From assembly GCA_033794685.1 (NCBI GenBank), contig JARAYZ010000002.1: DNA of 64,000 nucleotides, one strand, 5' to 3'. The notes under the pieces were generated by a model. It was not told the DNA's origin. It made no database searches and saw only the letters and a list, made by a program, of their open reading frames with translations. The position numbers were made by a program, and so were the translations under genes. This document shows, piece after piece, positions 32,110-40,692 of this stretch. The DNA is from Lentzea sp033794685. GTDB taxonomy: Bacteria > Actinomycetota > Actinomycetes > Mycobacteriales > Pseudonocardiaceae. How positions within the stretch are numbered: position 1 is the first letter of the stretch; every line of letters starts with the position of its first letter.

Positions 32110-32969
32110 CATACACGCCTCGTGCAGTGGCAGGCATGCTCGGCATCGCCCCCACCACGCTCCGCACCTGGGACCAGCGCTACGGCCTGGGTCCCTCCGT
32201 TCGCACCGACGGCGGCCACCGCCGTTACGAGGACGCGGACGTCGAAGTGCTGCGCCGGATGGTCGGACTGACCGCCCAGGGCGTGGCCGCGTCCGCCGCG
32301 GCGGTGCTGGCGCGCAAGCAACCGGCCGCCCGTCCGCAGGGCCCGCGCGTCCCGATCGGCACCGGGGAGGCCGTGGTCGCGCACCGGGGCTTCCTGTCGG
32401 CGGCGAAACGCCTCGACGAGCCGGCGATGGCCGACCTCGCCGCGAAGCTCCTCGCGGACCACGGTGTCGTGTCCGCGTGGGAGTCGGTGTTCGTACCGGC
32501 CCTCGTGGAACTCGGTGAGCTGGTCGTCACGAGCGGCCAGGGAGTAGAGGTCGAGCACCTGGCCAGCGGCAGCGTCCTGCACGCGCTGCGCTCGATCCCG
32601 CGGGCGAGCGGCCCGGGAGTGCTCTCCGCGTTGCTGTCGTGCGCGCCGGAGGAGCAGCACTGGCTGCCGCTGGAAGCCCTCGGCGCCGCACTGTCCGAAG
32701 AGGACTGCCGATGGGGCAACCTCGGCGCGCGGGTGCCCGCCGAAGCGTTGTGCGACGCGGTGGACCGCCTGCGTCCCAGGGTCGTGCTGATCTGGGCGCA
32801 TCGGCAGGACCTCGCGCTCCGCGTCCCCCTGGAGCAGCTCGGCACGCGGCCCGGGGTGGTGCTCACCGTCGCCGGTTCCGGATGGGAGGGCCTCGCACTG
32901 CCGCCGTCCGTGCGGCGGCCGAAGTCCCTGACCGAGGCGATCGAGCTCGTGCTGTCCCTCGTGCGCTAG
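32106..32969 (+). CDS. MerR-family regulator with a cobalamin-binding-like domain (LitR/CarH type)
   Basis: Residues 1-65 are a MerR winged helix (YTPRAVAGMLGIAPTTLRTW, RTDGGHRRYEDADVEVLRRM). Residues 90-287 resemble the B12-binding region of light-sensing CarH/LitR: a four-helix cap with Glu150-His151 (VEVEHLAS) and a Rossmann part with ExH at His185 (PEEQHWLPLEALGAAL). The Trp of the CarH WX9EH motif is replaced by Val140, and the Gly of ExHxxG by Pro188, so cobalamin binding is uncertain. Translationally coupled to whiB by GTGA. Convergent with the photolyase gene on a shared CTAG. Confidence 0.8.
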   Translation: MTYTPRAVAGMLGIAPTTLRTWDQRYGLGPSVRTDGGHRRYEDADVEVLRRMVGLTAQGVAASAAAVLARKQPAARPQGPRVPIGTGEAVVAHRGFLSAAKRLDEPAMADLAAKLLADHGVVSAWESVFVPALVELGELVVTSGQGVEVEHLASGSVLHALRSIPRASGPGVLSALLSCAPEEQHWLPLEALGAALSEEDCRWGNLGARVPAEALCDAVDRLRPRVVLIWAHRQDLALRVPLEQLGTRPGVVLTVAGSGWEGLALPPSVRRPKSLTEAIELVLSLVR

Positions 32970-34408
32970 AACATCTCGCGGTCGCGTTCCCTCGCGCGGA
33001 CCTCGTCCAGTTCGGAGATGCGACGCAGCCCCTGCACCGCACGCGCCATCCGGTGGTTGCCGCTCACCTGGGCCTCGTGCCGGTCGAGCCACGCCCAGTA
33101 CCCGGCGGTGAACGGGCACGCCCGCTCCCCCGTGCGCTTCTTCGGGTCGAACCAGCACGTCGCGCAGTGATCTGTCATGCGGTTGAGGTAGGCGCCGCCA
33201 CTGAGGTACGGCTTGGTCGCGATGACGCCGCCGTCGGCGTGCTGGCTCATCCCGATCACGTTCACCGGCATCACCCACGGGAAACCGTCCACGAAGGACG
33301 TGATGAACCAGTCGTTGAGCGCGGCGGGGTCGTAACCCCGCTGCAGGGCGTGGTTCCCGAGCACCATCAGCCGTTGGATGTGGTGCACCCAGCCGTGGTC
33401 CCGGACGCCTTCCAGCGCGGTCCGCAGACAGGCGGCGCGCACCATGGCCGGCCGGAGTTCCGCCCACCACGACGGCAGTTCGGTGGTGGCTCGGAAACCG
33501 TTGCGCCGCTGGTACTCCGGGCCCAGGTGCCAGTACAGGTGCCACACGTACTCGCGCCAGCCCAGCACCTGCCGGACGAAGCCCTCCACGCTCGCCAGCG
33601 GCGCGACGCCGTCCCGGTAGGCGTCCTCCGCCGCGTAGACGACCTCCAGCGGGTGCAGGAGCCCGTGGTTGAGCGGCACCGACAGCAGCGAGTGCGCCAT
33701 CGTCCAGTCCTTGGTCAGCACGGCGTCCTCGTGCGGGCCGAAGTGCGGCAGACGGTCGCGCAGGAAGACTTCCAGTGCGTTCAGCGCTTCCTCGCGCGTG
33801 ATGGCGAAGCGGCGTGGCCCGTCCCTGCCGACCGCGGGCAGGTCCATCGCGTCGAGGTCGGCACGCACCCGTGCGTCGATCTCGTCCTCTTCCGGCCACC
33901 AGGGAGCCGGCACGCCGAGCCGCCCGCGTTTCGGTGGCGGTTCGCGGTTCTCGGTGTCGAAGTTCCACCGTCCGCCGATCGGCTTCTCGCCCTCCATCAG
34001 CACGTCGAAGCGAGTGCGCTGGTAGCGGTAGAAGTCCTCCATCAGGAACCGCTCGCGCGTGCCCGCCCACGCGGAGAACTCGTCGCGGGACAAGGCGAAC
34101 GCGGGAGTGGGCATGATCGTGACACCGAGCTCGGTCAGCATCCGATGTGCGGCGGCGGAACCCGGCTGGTACGCGACGAGCGGACCGTCCAGCTCACGGA
34201 TCGCTTCGCGGTAGGTGCCGGCGCGCACGAGCCTGACGCGGTCGGGGAACTCGGCGGCGAGATGGCGCATGCCCGACAGCACCAGGTGCAGCTTCTGCCG
34301 GTGGTAGGGCTTGCGGCGCAGGGCCGCCGCCGACTCGATCATGACGATCTCGTCGTGGCCGGTGTGGAACTGCGGGCCGAGCTGGTCGCCGAACAGCAGC
34401 AACGTCAC
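32966..34408 (-). CDS. Cryptochrome/photolyase-related protein with [4Fe-4S] cluster (FeS-BCP/PhrB type)
   Basis: The 480-residue protein begins MTLLLFGDQLGPQ, the signature of the deoxyribodipyrimidine photolyase-related (DUF523-type) group. The FAD region includes WMLPVNVIGMSQ-like VMPVNVIGMSQHADGG near 380. C-terminal cysteines HCATCWF and RACPFTAGYW match the prokaryotic (6-4) photolyase PhrB/CryB iron-sulfur site. Likely repairs (6-4) photoproducts with blue light, or acts as a photoreceptor. GTG start overlaps the FAD protein stop by GTGA. Confidence 0.9.
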   Translation of the reverse strand: MTLLLFGDQLGPQFHTGHDEIVMIESAAALRRKPYHRQKLHLVLSGMRHLAAEFPDRVRLVRAGTYREAIRELDGPLVAYQPGSAAAHRMLTELGVTIMPTPAFALSRDEFSAWAGTRERFLMEDFYRYQRTRFDVLMEGEKPIGGRWNFDTENREPPPKRGRLGVPAPWWPEEDEIDARVRADLDAMDLPAVGRDGPRRFAITREEALNALEVFLRDRLPHFGPHEDAVLTKDWTMAHSLLSVPLNHGLLHPLEVVYAAEDAYRDGVAPLASVEGFVRQVLGWREYVWHLYWHLGPEYQRRNGFRATTELPSWWAELRPAMVRAACLRTALEGVRDHGWVHHIQRLMVLGNHALQRGYDPAALNDWFITSFVDGFPWVMPVNVIGMSQHADGGVIATKPYLSGGAYLNRMTDHCATCWFDPKKRTGERACPFTAGYWAWLDRHEAQVSGNHRMARAVQGLRRISELDEVRARERDREMF

Positions 34409-35616
34409 CGGTCACCACGCAGGTCGGCCAGCACGGCGCGCGCGGCCCGGCGGCCCGAGTGCAGTGCTCCCTGGATCGAGCTGGTGTCACGGTGATCACC
34501 GCACACGTACCGGCGTCCGCCCGCGCGGACGGACTGCTTGAGCCGGTGTGGCGCGGTCATCGCGGGGATCGCATGCGGTATGTCGTAGCGCCGCAACACT
34601 TCCCACCGGCTGGTGTCCGTGCCGTACAGGCGGTTCAGGTGCTGCCGCACCGCCTGCTCGCCGGCGTCGCCGACCACCGAGGCCTGCACGAGCGGAGCGC
34701 GCGGTGAGTACGGGCGCGACACCTCGGACATGACGGCGGTGTTCACGACCGGACCACCGTTGGCGTCCACCACCAGGCATCCGTCGCGCAACGGGGACCG
34801 CGGCGGCCGGAAGTACCACGTGGTCACACCGTTCCAGCGGGGTTCGGCCAGTCCCGGCAGCAGCCGGGCCGCGGTCGTGCCGTCCGTGGCGACCACCACG
34901 GCGTCGGCAGCGACTCGCCCACCCTCCTCCAGTTCGACCCCGTTGTCGTGCACGGCTTTCACCGCTGTCTCCAGCTGGACGGTGTCCTGGGGCAGCCGTT
35001 CCGCCATGGACTTCGGCAGCTCGCCCATGCCGAGCGCGGGCACCGCGGCACCACCCCGGGCGAAACTCCGCCACACCAGGTGGAAGAACCTCGACGACGT
35101 GGTCAGCTCCCGTTCCAGGAACACACCGGACAGGAACGGCCGGAACACCGCCTCGACCGCCCGGTCGGAGACCCCCAGCCGCCGCAACGCATCGCGCGTC
35201 GTCCGGTCCGGCGCGGTGAACAGCGGCCGCACCGGGCCGAAGGCGTCCGGGCCCGAGAACCGGGCGACCGCCGCCACGTCCCGCGCGCCGAGCACGTGCT
35301 GGCGCAGGAACCCGTCCCAGGCGGAGGGCCCGCTGCGCGGATCGGCGAGCAGGTCGTGCCTGCCGTTGTCGTGCACGAACGCGCCGGGCCTGAAGTGCCT
35401 GAGCGGGAGCGGATCCAGCCCGAGCCGCACCAGTTCGGGATAGGCGGGCAACATGATCTGGAACCCGCGGTCGAACCGCACGCCGTCCTCGACGTCGGTC
35501 CGCACCCGGCCACCGACCTCGTCGCCCGCTTCCAGCACCGTGACCTCGACGCCCGCCGCGGCCAGTTCGAGCGCGGCGCTCAGCCCGGCCAGACCGGCTC
35601 CCACCACGACGATCAC
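34405..35616 (-). CDS. NAD(P)/FAD-dependent amine-oxidase-like oxidoreductase (phytoene-desaturase/PPOX-like)
   Basis: The GTG at 35616 follows GGAGG and places the dinucleotide motif at residue 6 (VVVGAGLAGLSAALELAAAG, EVGGRVRT). The 403-residue protein has the flavin amine oxidase fold, C-terminal GDHRDTSSIQGALHSGRRAA and a substrate region unlike monoamine oxidases. Coupled directly to the photolyase, it resembles the pairing of such flavoproteins with photolyases in carotenoid and light-response clusters. Substrate unknown. Confidence 0.85.
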   Translation of the reverse strand: MIVVVGAGLAGLSAALELAAAGVEVTVLEAGDEVGGRVRTDVEDGVRFDRGFQIMLPAYPELVRLGLDPLPLRHFRPGAFVHDNGRHDLLADPRSGPSAWDGFLRQHVLGARDVAAVARFSGPDAFGPVRPLFTAPDRTTRDALRRLGVSDRAVEAVFRPFLSGVFLERELTTSSRFFHLVWRSFARGGAAVPALGMGELPKSMAERLPQDTVQLETAVKAVHDNGVELEEGGRVAADAVVVATDGTTAARLLPGLAEPRWNGVTTWYFRPPRSPLRDGCLVVDANGGPVVNTAVMSEVSRPYSPRAPLVQASVVGDAGEQAVRQHLNRLYGTDTSRWEVLRRYDIPHAIPAMTAPHRLKQSVRAGGRRYVCGDHRDTSSIQGALHSGRRAARAVLADLRGDR

Positions 35617-35719
35617 TCGTGTCCTCCAGCGTCGGGCCGGTGTCACGTCACCGGTCTCCCCGAACGACCGTATGGGCGGCGCGGACCGCCCGCACAACGG
35701 CGCGAGAACTTTCAGCGCG

Positions 35720-36181
35720 TCAGGTCATCTCCGCCTTGGAGATCGCGTAGTAGGCGTCCACTGTGTCTCCGTCGATCCCCACGTAGGCGTCGATCCAGGC
35801 CGCCGCGGCGCGCACCAGCACCAGCAGCGCGTCGAACTGCTGATCTTCCGTCAACGTCTCCAACGCCGCCGCGACACGCCCGTCGTGCCCGCAGGCCAGG
35901 CCGCTCAACACCTCCGAGGCCACCTCGACCGCCTGCGCGGAGGCCTGGTCGCCCCGCGTCGCCGGCACGGACATCGGAATGCGAACAGCCGGGTTCAGCG
36001 ATCCACGCGGAACACCGCGCAACAGAATCGCGGCGCACGTGTCGATCGCGACCACCCGCGTCCGTTCGTCCGATGCCAGGCACTGCACGGCATCGGACGA
36101 CCACAGGTGATCACGCCTGTTGATCGCACCCACCGCGGCCAGCGTGAGTTCCCTGGCCTGCACGTCATCGAGTCGGTGCAT
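35720..36181 (-). CDS. Hypothetical protein
   Basis: ATG at 36181 follows GGGGAG. The 153-residue helical protein (MHRLDDVQARELTLAAVGAI at the start, ALLVLVRAAAAWIDAYVGID near the end) has no membrane segment or signal peptide and shows no family I recognise. It stands between the FAD protein and a divergent phosphatase gene. It lies 103 bp upstream of the FAD protein on the same strand, so it could be first in that transcript. Confidence 0.6.
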   Translation of the reverse strand: MHRLDDVQARELTLAAVGAINRRDHLWSSDAVQCLASDERTRVVAIDTCAAILLRGVPRGSLNPAVRIPMSVPATRGDQASAQAVEVASEVLSGLACGHDGRVAAALETLTEDQQFDALLVLVRAAAAWIDAYVGIDGDTVDAYYAISKAEMT

Positions 36182-36406
36182 CGACTCCCCGTCTCCTTCG
36201 CGTCGGCCCCGACTGTGGCCCCCGCACACGGAATTCTGTGTTGCTACAACCGCAACTCAGCCATGGTCAAACGACCATCCCCGACCTGCATGACGAGTGG
36301 CACGCAGTTCACCCGTCCGCACCAGCGCAGTGCCTACCGCCGTAGGCCGACCGTGGAAATCCAGATGTTGCTACCATCCCGATGTTCACAACCTGGGAGA
36401 ACACAG

Positions 36407-36994
36407 ATGGCAACACGGCACCTCTACGTGGTGCGTCACGGCGCGGCGGACCCGTTCGGCGAGCTGGTCGACGCGGGCGAACGCCAGACGCACCTCCTCG
36501 GCCGGCGCCTGGCCAGGCTGCCGATCGGCACCGTGTGGCACTCACCGTTGGCCAGGGCCGCGAGCACGGCACGAATCCTGGGCGAACACCTGCCAGACGC
36601 GGCCGTCGCCGAGGCAGCCGAACTCGTGGACCACGTGCCGCACGTACCGGCCGCTCCCCCGCCCGCGTGGGCAGGTTTCTTCGACGGCTACGACACCGCG
36701 GAGGCAGCAGCAGGCGCGACCCTCGCGGAGGCCCTCACGAACCGGTTCGCACGCCCGGCCGACACGGAGTCGCACGAGGTCCTGGTCACGCACGCCTACC
36801 AGGTGGCCTGGCTGGTGCGACACGCCCTCGGCGCGCCCCCGGACCGGTGGCTCTCGATGAGCTGCGGCAACACCGGGCTGACCGCGCTCCAGTTCCGTGC
36901 CGGGTCGCTGCCGGCTTTGTTGGTGTACAACGACATGAGCCATCTGCCGGAGGAGCTGCGGTGGACGGGGTTCGGGCCGGGCACCCGGCCTTGA
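36407..36994 (+). CDS. Histidine phosphatase (phosphoglycerate-mutase-like) family protein
   Basis: The RHG signature is present at the N-terminus (YVVRHGAAD) and the later conserved Arg (HSPLARAASTARIL) and His (VLVTHAYQVAWLVRH) of histidine phosphatases lie near residues 48 and 127. Length of 195 residues is typical. GGGAGA lies upstream of the ATG. It probably hydrolyses a phosphate ester, substrate unknown. It faces the minisatellite and the convergent dikinase-like gene. Confidence 0.88.
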   Translation: MATRHLYVVRHGAADPFGELVDAGERQTHLLGRRLARLPIGTVWHSPLARAASTARILGEHLPDAAVAEAAELVDHVPHVPAAPPPAWAGFFDGYDTAEAAAGATLAEALTNRFARPADTESHEVLVTHAYQVAWLVRHALGAPPDRWLSMSCGNTGLTALQFRAGSLPALLVYNDMSHLPEELRWTGFGPGTRP

Positions 36995-37174
36995 GCCCGC
37001 CACCCCGGACCTGACCCCGCCCTGCCTGGCTCACGCCGAGGCCGGTCTGTGGCAGGCCGGTGTGCGCCTGGGCGGGCGAACGTCAGATCCGGTGAACGTC
37101 CAGACCGCAGGCGTGCACCCAAGCAGGTGTGCCTCGCCCCTGGCCAATGTCCACCTCAGGTCAACGAGTGCCCC

Positions 37175-37590
37175 ACTCAGCGGGCGCAGCCAGCGAGCGC
37201 CCACCCCAGCGAGTGCCAGCCAGCTGGCACCCAGCCGGCACCCACCCAGCGAACGCCCAGCCAGCGAACGCCCAGCCAGCGAACGCCCAGCCAACGCCGA
37301 CCCACCCAACGCCCAGCCTGTGAGCGCCCACCCCAGCAACCGCCCACCCAGCAACCGCCCACCCAGCAACCGCCCACCCACCGAGCGCCCACCCACCCAA
37401 TGCCCAGTCTGTGAGCGCCCACCCCAGCGAGCGCCCACCCAGCGAGCACCCAGCTGCCAACGCCCAGCCAGCGAGTGCCAGCCTGCGAGCGCCCAGCCAA
37501 CGCCCACCCAACTGGCACCCACCCAGCGAGCACCCACCCAGCGAGCACCCACCCAGCGAGCACCCACCCAGCGAGCACCCACCCGGCGTG
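37175..37590. repeat. Degenerate 15-bp minisatellite (CACCCAGCGAGCRCC type)
   Basis: Roughly 25-28 copies of a 15-base unit fill the convergent gap between the phosphatase and the dikinase-like gene. Variants include CAGCGAGCGCCCACC, CAGCGAACGCCCAGC and CAGCAACCGCCCACC; the last four copies before the dikinase stop are nearly identical. The 600-bp interval 36995-37594 contains no gene. Because 15 is a multiple of three and the unit has no stop in any frame, all frames stay open here without meaning. Confidence 0.9.
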
Positions 37591-37594
37591 CGCC

Positions 37595-38929
37595 CTACCC
37601 CTGCCCGAGCACGGCCTGCGCGGCACGAAGCCGCTCCGCCTCCTCCCGCGCGGACCGGTCCCCCGACACCTCGTCCGCCCACCCCAGCAACCGCCGCAGG
37701 TCCCCGTCCGACCCCGCCGTGACCACCCGCGGCGTCCCGAGAACGACAACGCCGCTGGTCCCGTCGATCGCGACCACCTCACCCGCTCCGACAACGCGCC
37801 CCGGCAACACCATCGAGCCGCTGCCCACCACCAGATCGGCCACCCCGACCACAGCCGGCTTGCCCATGGAGCGCGCCACGACGGCCGCGTGGCTCGCCGG
37901 GCCTCCCCGCGCCGTGACGATGCCGGTGGCCGCCGCCAGGCCGCGGATGTCGTCCGGCGACGTCTCCGGCCGCACCAGGACCACCGGGCCGTCGGCGGCC
38001 AGGCGCACGGCCTCGTCGGACGTGAGCGCCACCCTGCCCGTCGCCACTCCCGGGCAGACTCCCAGGCCTCGTGCGATGACGTCGTCATCTGAAGTGATCC
38101 GGGGTGTGCGGACGTGCCGGAGGTGGTGTGGCGACACGCGGAGAAGTGCTTCCTCGCGGGTGATCGCGCCGCTGTCGGCCAGCGAGGTGGCCAGTCGGAT
38201 GGCGGCGGCACCGGTGAAGCGGCCCGGTCGCACCTGCAGCAGCCACAGGGTGCCGGCCTCGTAGGTGAACTCGACGTAGCAGGCGTCGCGGTAGTGCTGT
38301 TCCAGCCGGTTCAGGGCGTCGAGCAGGGTGCGCCAGACCAGCGGTTCGCGGTCGGCCAGCGCGCTCAAGGGCTCGGTCAGCGAACGGCCGGAGACGACGT
38401 CGGAGCCCTGGTGTCCGAAGAGGACCTCGCCGAACGGCACGTGGTCGCCCGTGGTGGGGTCGCGGCTGAACGCGACACCGGAGCCGCTGTGGGCGTCGTG
38501 GTCGCCGAACACCATGCGTTGCACGACGACCGCGGTGCCCAGGTCGTGCGGGATGCCGTGCAGGGTGCGGTAGGTGCGGGCGCGTGGGGTGTTCCAGGAC
38601 GCGAACACCGACTTCACCGCCTCGGCCAGCGCGTCGGGTGTGGGGCGCAGGTTGAGGATCGTGTCCATCATGCCGGGCATCGAGACCGCCGCGCCGGAGC
38701 GCACGGAGACCGACGGTCCCCAAGGCACGACGGCGGCCGACAGTTCGTCGGCAAGCCCGGCGGGGAGGGTGCCGTCTCGGAGGAACGCCCGGCAGGCCTC
38801 GGTGGTGACGACCACGCCGGCGGGCACCGGCAGGCCGAGGCGGTGCAGCAGCACGAGGCCGTGTGCCTTGCCGCCCACCACCTCCGGCGGGTCGTCGAGC
38901 GTGGCCGAGAGGTGCCTCACCCAGCCCAT
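37595..38929 (-). CDS. Pyruvate,phosphate dikinase-like protein lacking the C-terminal TIM-barrel domain
   Basis: The 444-residue protein has the ATP-grasp part (GGKAHGLVLLHRLGLPVPAG, SVRSGAAVSMPGMMDTILNL) and the phosphohistidine swivel domain with His347 (TARGGPASHAAVVARSMGKP). The C-terminal PEP/pyruvate barrel of PPDK (about 350 more residues) is absent; it also lacks part of the N-terminal ATP-binding region. ATG at 38929 overlaps the upstream gene by 13 bp. A separate barrel subunit, or phosphotransfer to another substrate as in rifampicin phosphotransferase (three-domain), are both possible. Last of three genes. Confidence 0.85.
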   Translation of the reverse strand: MGWVRHLSATLDDPPEVVGGKAHGLVLLHRLGLPVPAGVVVTTEACRAFLRDGTLPAGLADELSAAVVPWGPSVSVRSGAAVSMPGMMDTILNLRPTPDALAEAVKSVFASWNTPRARTYRTLHGIPHDLGTAVVVQRMVFGDHDAHSGSGVAFSRDPTTGDHVPFGEVLFGHQGSDVVSGRSLTEPLSALADREPLVWRTLLDALNRLEQHYRDACYVEFTYEAGTLWLLQVRPGRFTGAAAIRLATSLADSGAITREEALLRVSPHHLRHVRTPRITSDDDVIARGLGVCPGVATGRVALTSDEAVRLAADGPVVLVRPETSPDDIRGLAAATGIVTARGGPASHAAVVARSMGKPAVVGVADLVVGSGSMVLPGRVVGAGEVVAIDGTSGVVVLGTPRVVTAGSDGDLRRLLGWADEVSGDRSAREEAERLRAAQAVLGQG

Positions 38930-39507
38930 CGGGCGATCCCCTGCGTGGCGAGCAGGTCCTCGTGCAGTTCCGCCCAGATCGTGTGGAACGAGTCGATGGT
39001 GTCGGCCAGGCGCTCCACCTTCCCCGCCTGGACGTCGGCCAGCGCTTCGGACAGGCGGGCGTCGTAGCGCGCGAACCTCGGCACCGCGGCGGCCAGTGCG
39101 GCGATCACGACCACGGCGCGGGTGTGCAGGTCCGCGAACAGAGCGAGCACGCGAGCGTCGTAGACGGTGTCGGAGTGGTCGTTGACGACGCCGTCGACCG
39201 AACGGATCTGCCACGCCGTGCACAGTTCGAGCAGTTCGGGGTTGAGCACGAGGAACGACTCGAACGCCTCCGCCAGCGCGGAGCGAGTGCCGACAGACTC
39301 CAGTTCGGCCTCGGTCGCGGCGGCGTCGGCGGCCCGGCCGGACTCGGTCAGCGCCCACCCGCCGAAACCCCTGTGGTGCGTCACGAGACCGGCGACCGCG
39401 AGGTCGATCAGCTCGGATTCCACATCGGACTCCGCCAGCCCCGTGAACGACGCCACGCGGGTGAGTCCGCTCGTGCCGACACAACGCAACGCGTGCAGAA
39501 CCGTCAC
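38917..39507 (-). CDS. Hypothetical protein with a winged-helix-like N-terminus
   Basis: 196 residues. The first 60 (VASFTGLAESDVESELIDLA and VTHHRGFGGWALTESG) look like a winged helix, and the rest is helical with a WHTIWAELHEDL-like end (DTIDSFHTIWAELHEDLLAT). Start GTG overlaps the TetR stop by GTGA. It sits between the TetR and dikinase-like genes, so it may regulate or partner the latter. Confidence 0.65.
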   Translation of the reverse strand: MTVLHALRCVGTSGLTRVASFTGLAESDVESELIDLAVAGLVTHHRGFGGWALTESGRAADAAATEAELESVGTRSALAEAFESFLVLNPELLELCTAWQIRSVDGVVNDHSDTVYDARVLALFADLHTRAVVVIAALAAAVPRFARYDARLSEALADVQAGKVERLADTIDSFHTIWAELHEDLLATQGIARWAG

Positions 39508-40580
39508 TGCGTCGCCTCCCGCCGGCGCGCTCCAGCGGCGTACCCGGCACCACGGCCGTGGGCGCGGGCGACGATCACGCCGCCGCGCACGCTGACCGCG
39601 GACTCGGTGTCGTCACCGGAACCCGTGAGACCGATCGCCGACGCCACCAGCGCGTCGTCGTCGAGCACCAGCCGCACGTGCTGCCAGACCTCGGACGCGT
39701 ACACCCTCCTCAGACAGCCCACCGCGTCCATCACCCGGAGCCGGACGAGACGGCCCGTCTCCTCCGGATCACCCGTGACCACGGCCAGCGTGACCGTCTC
39801 ACCGGGCTGCGCCGACCGCACGGCCTCCTCGGCCGCACCGAGGCGCCCCGCGCCCAGCACCACGACCAGTCCGTCCCCGAGGTCGACCGGCCCACCGCTG
39901 ATCTGGTCCACGAGACCCTCGGGCGCGGTCCAGGCGTCGGAACAGGCCTGCGCCGGGGCGACGTACGGCAGGTGCGGCGGCGCCCAGACGTCCTCCAGCT
40001 CGATGCCGGCCAGGTGCCTGCACGCGTGCGCCACGTCGAACGGGTCGCCGAACCCCGGCGACGTCTCGGCCCGGTGTCCCGCGCCGGACAGCATCGTCAG
40101 CACCAGCTCGGCCAGCCGCACCCGCCGGACGGGAGCACCCCGTTCGAGGGCGATGGCCAGCAGCAACGCCTCCAGCCGGGCCAGCTGCGCCAGCACGGCC
40201 GGGCCCCGCTCGTCCTCGAAGACACCCTCCAGCGACCGCAGCTGCAGACGGCCACCCGGCGCCGAATCGTCGACGAGCGGCAGCCGTTCGAGCCAGACCC
40301 GCGCGAACACCCCCAGCGCGTCGACCCTCGACGTCGGCGACACCGACGCCAGCGGCTCGCCCCCGGCGGCCTTCTCGATCAGGTCGATCAGCACGGCGAG
40401 GTACAGGGCGCGCTTGCTCGGGAAGTTCGAGTACACCGCGCCCCGCGTCAGCTCCGCCCGTTCGGCGATCCGGTCGACCTTCGCGGGCAGGAACCCGTGC
40501 TCGGCGAACTCGTCCCTCGCCGCCGCCAGCACCGCGGCACGCGTGCGCGCCTGCTGCTGCACCCGAGTCAGCCGAACCAT
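39504..40580 (-). CDS. TetR-family regulator with a long C-terminal extension
   Basis: ATG at 40580 has AGGAG five bases upstream. A normal TetR head (TRAAVLAAARDEFAEHGFLP, RIAERAELTRGAVYSNFPSK) is followed by about 300 residues, roughly twice the common length; the C-terminal part (APAQACSDAWTAPEGLVDQI onward) has a Rossmann-like look with VLGAGRLG-type glycine runs and may form a separate domain. First gene of a coupled operon with a winged-helix protein and the shortened dikinase. A palindrome upstream is a likely autoregulatory site. Confidence 0.82.
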   Translation of the reverse strand: MVRLTRVQQQARTRAAVLAAARDEFAEHGFLPAKVDRIAERAELTRGAVYSNFPSKRALYLAVLIDLIEKAAGGEPLASVSPTSRVDALGVFARVWLERLPLVDDSAPGGRLQLRSLEGVFEDERGPAVLAQLARLEALLLAIALERGAPVRRVRLAELVLTMLSGAGHRAETSPGFGDPFDVAHACRHLAGIELEDVWAPPHLPYVAPAQACSDAWTAPEGLVDQISGGPVDLGDGLVVVLGAGRLGAAEEAVRSAQPGETVTLAVVTGDPEETGRLVRLRVMDAVGCLRRVYASEVWQHVRLVLDDDALVASAIGLTGSGDDTESAVSVRGGVIVARAHGRGAGYAAGARRREATQ

Positions 40581-40606
40581 CGCCACTCCTCGCCGAACGC
40601 ATTTGA

Positions 40607-40621
40607 GATGTTCTGAACATC
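40607..40621. promoter_or_regulatory. 15-bp palindrome GATGTTC-T-GAACATC, probable operator
   Basis: Seven-base perfect arms around one base, 27 bp upstream of the extended TetR gene. It fits a TetR operator. Confidence 0.7.
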
Positions 40622-40692
40622 CAGATTACCTCATCATCCGAACCGCAGCGGCACCTTGCCTCAGTGACGTGACTCGACCACCGGCGCCACAC

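Noticed and set aside
37175..37590. CRISPR array
   Set aside because: Units are 15 bp, adjoining and degenerate, with no unique spacers and no cas genes nearby.
37031..38264. Open frames with ARWVG-, GGCSL- or PPSEH-type five-residue repeats
   Set aside because: The 15-bp unit has no stop in any frame, so every frame is open. None matches the A(D/N)LXX pentapeptide-repeat pattern and none has a ribosome site.
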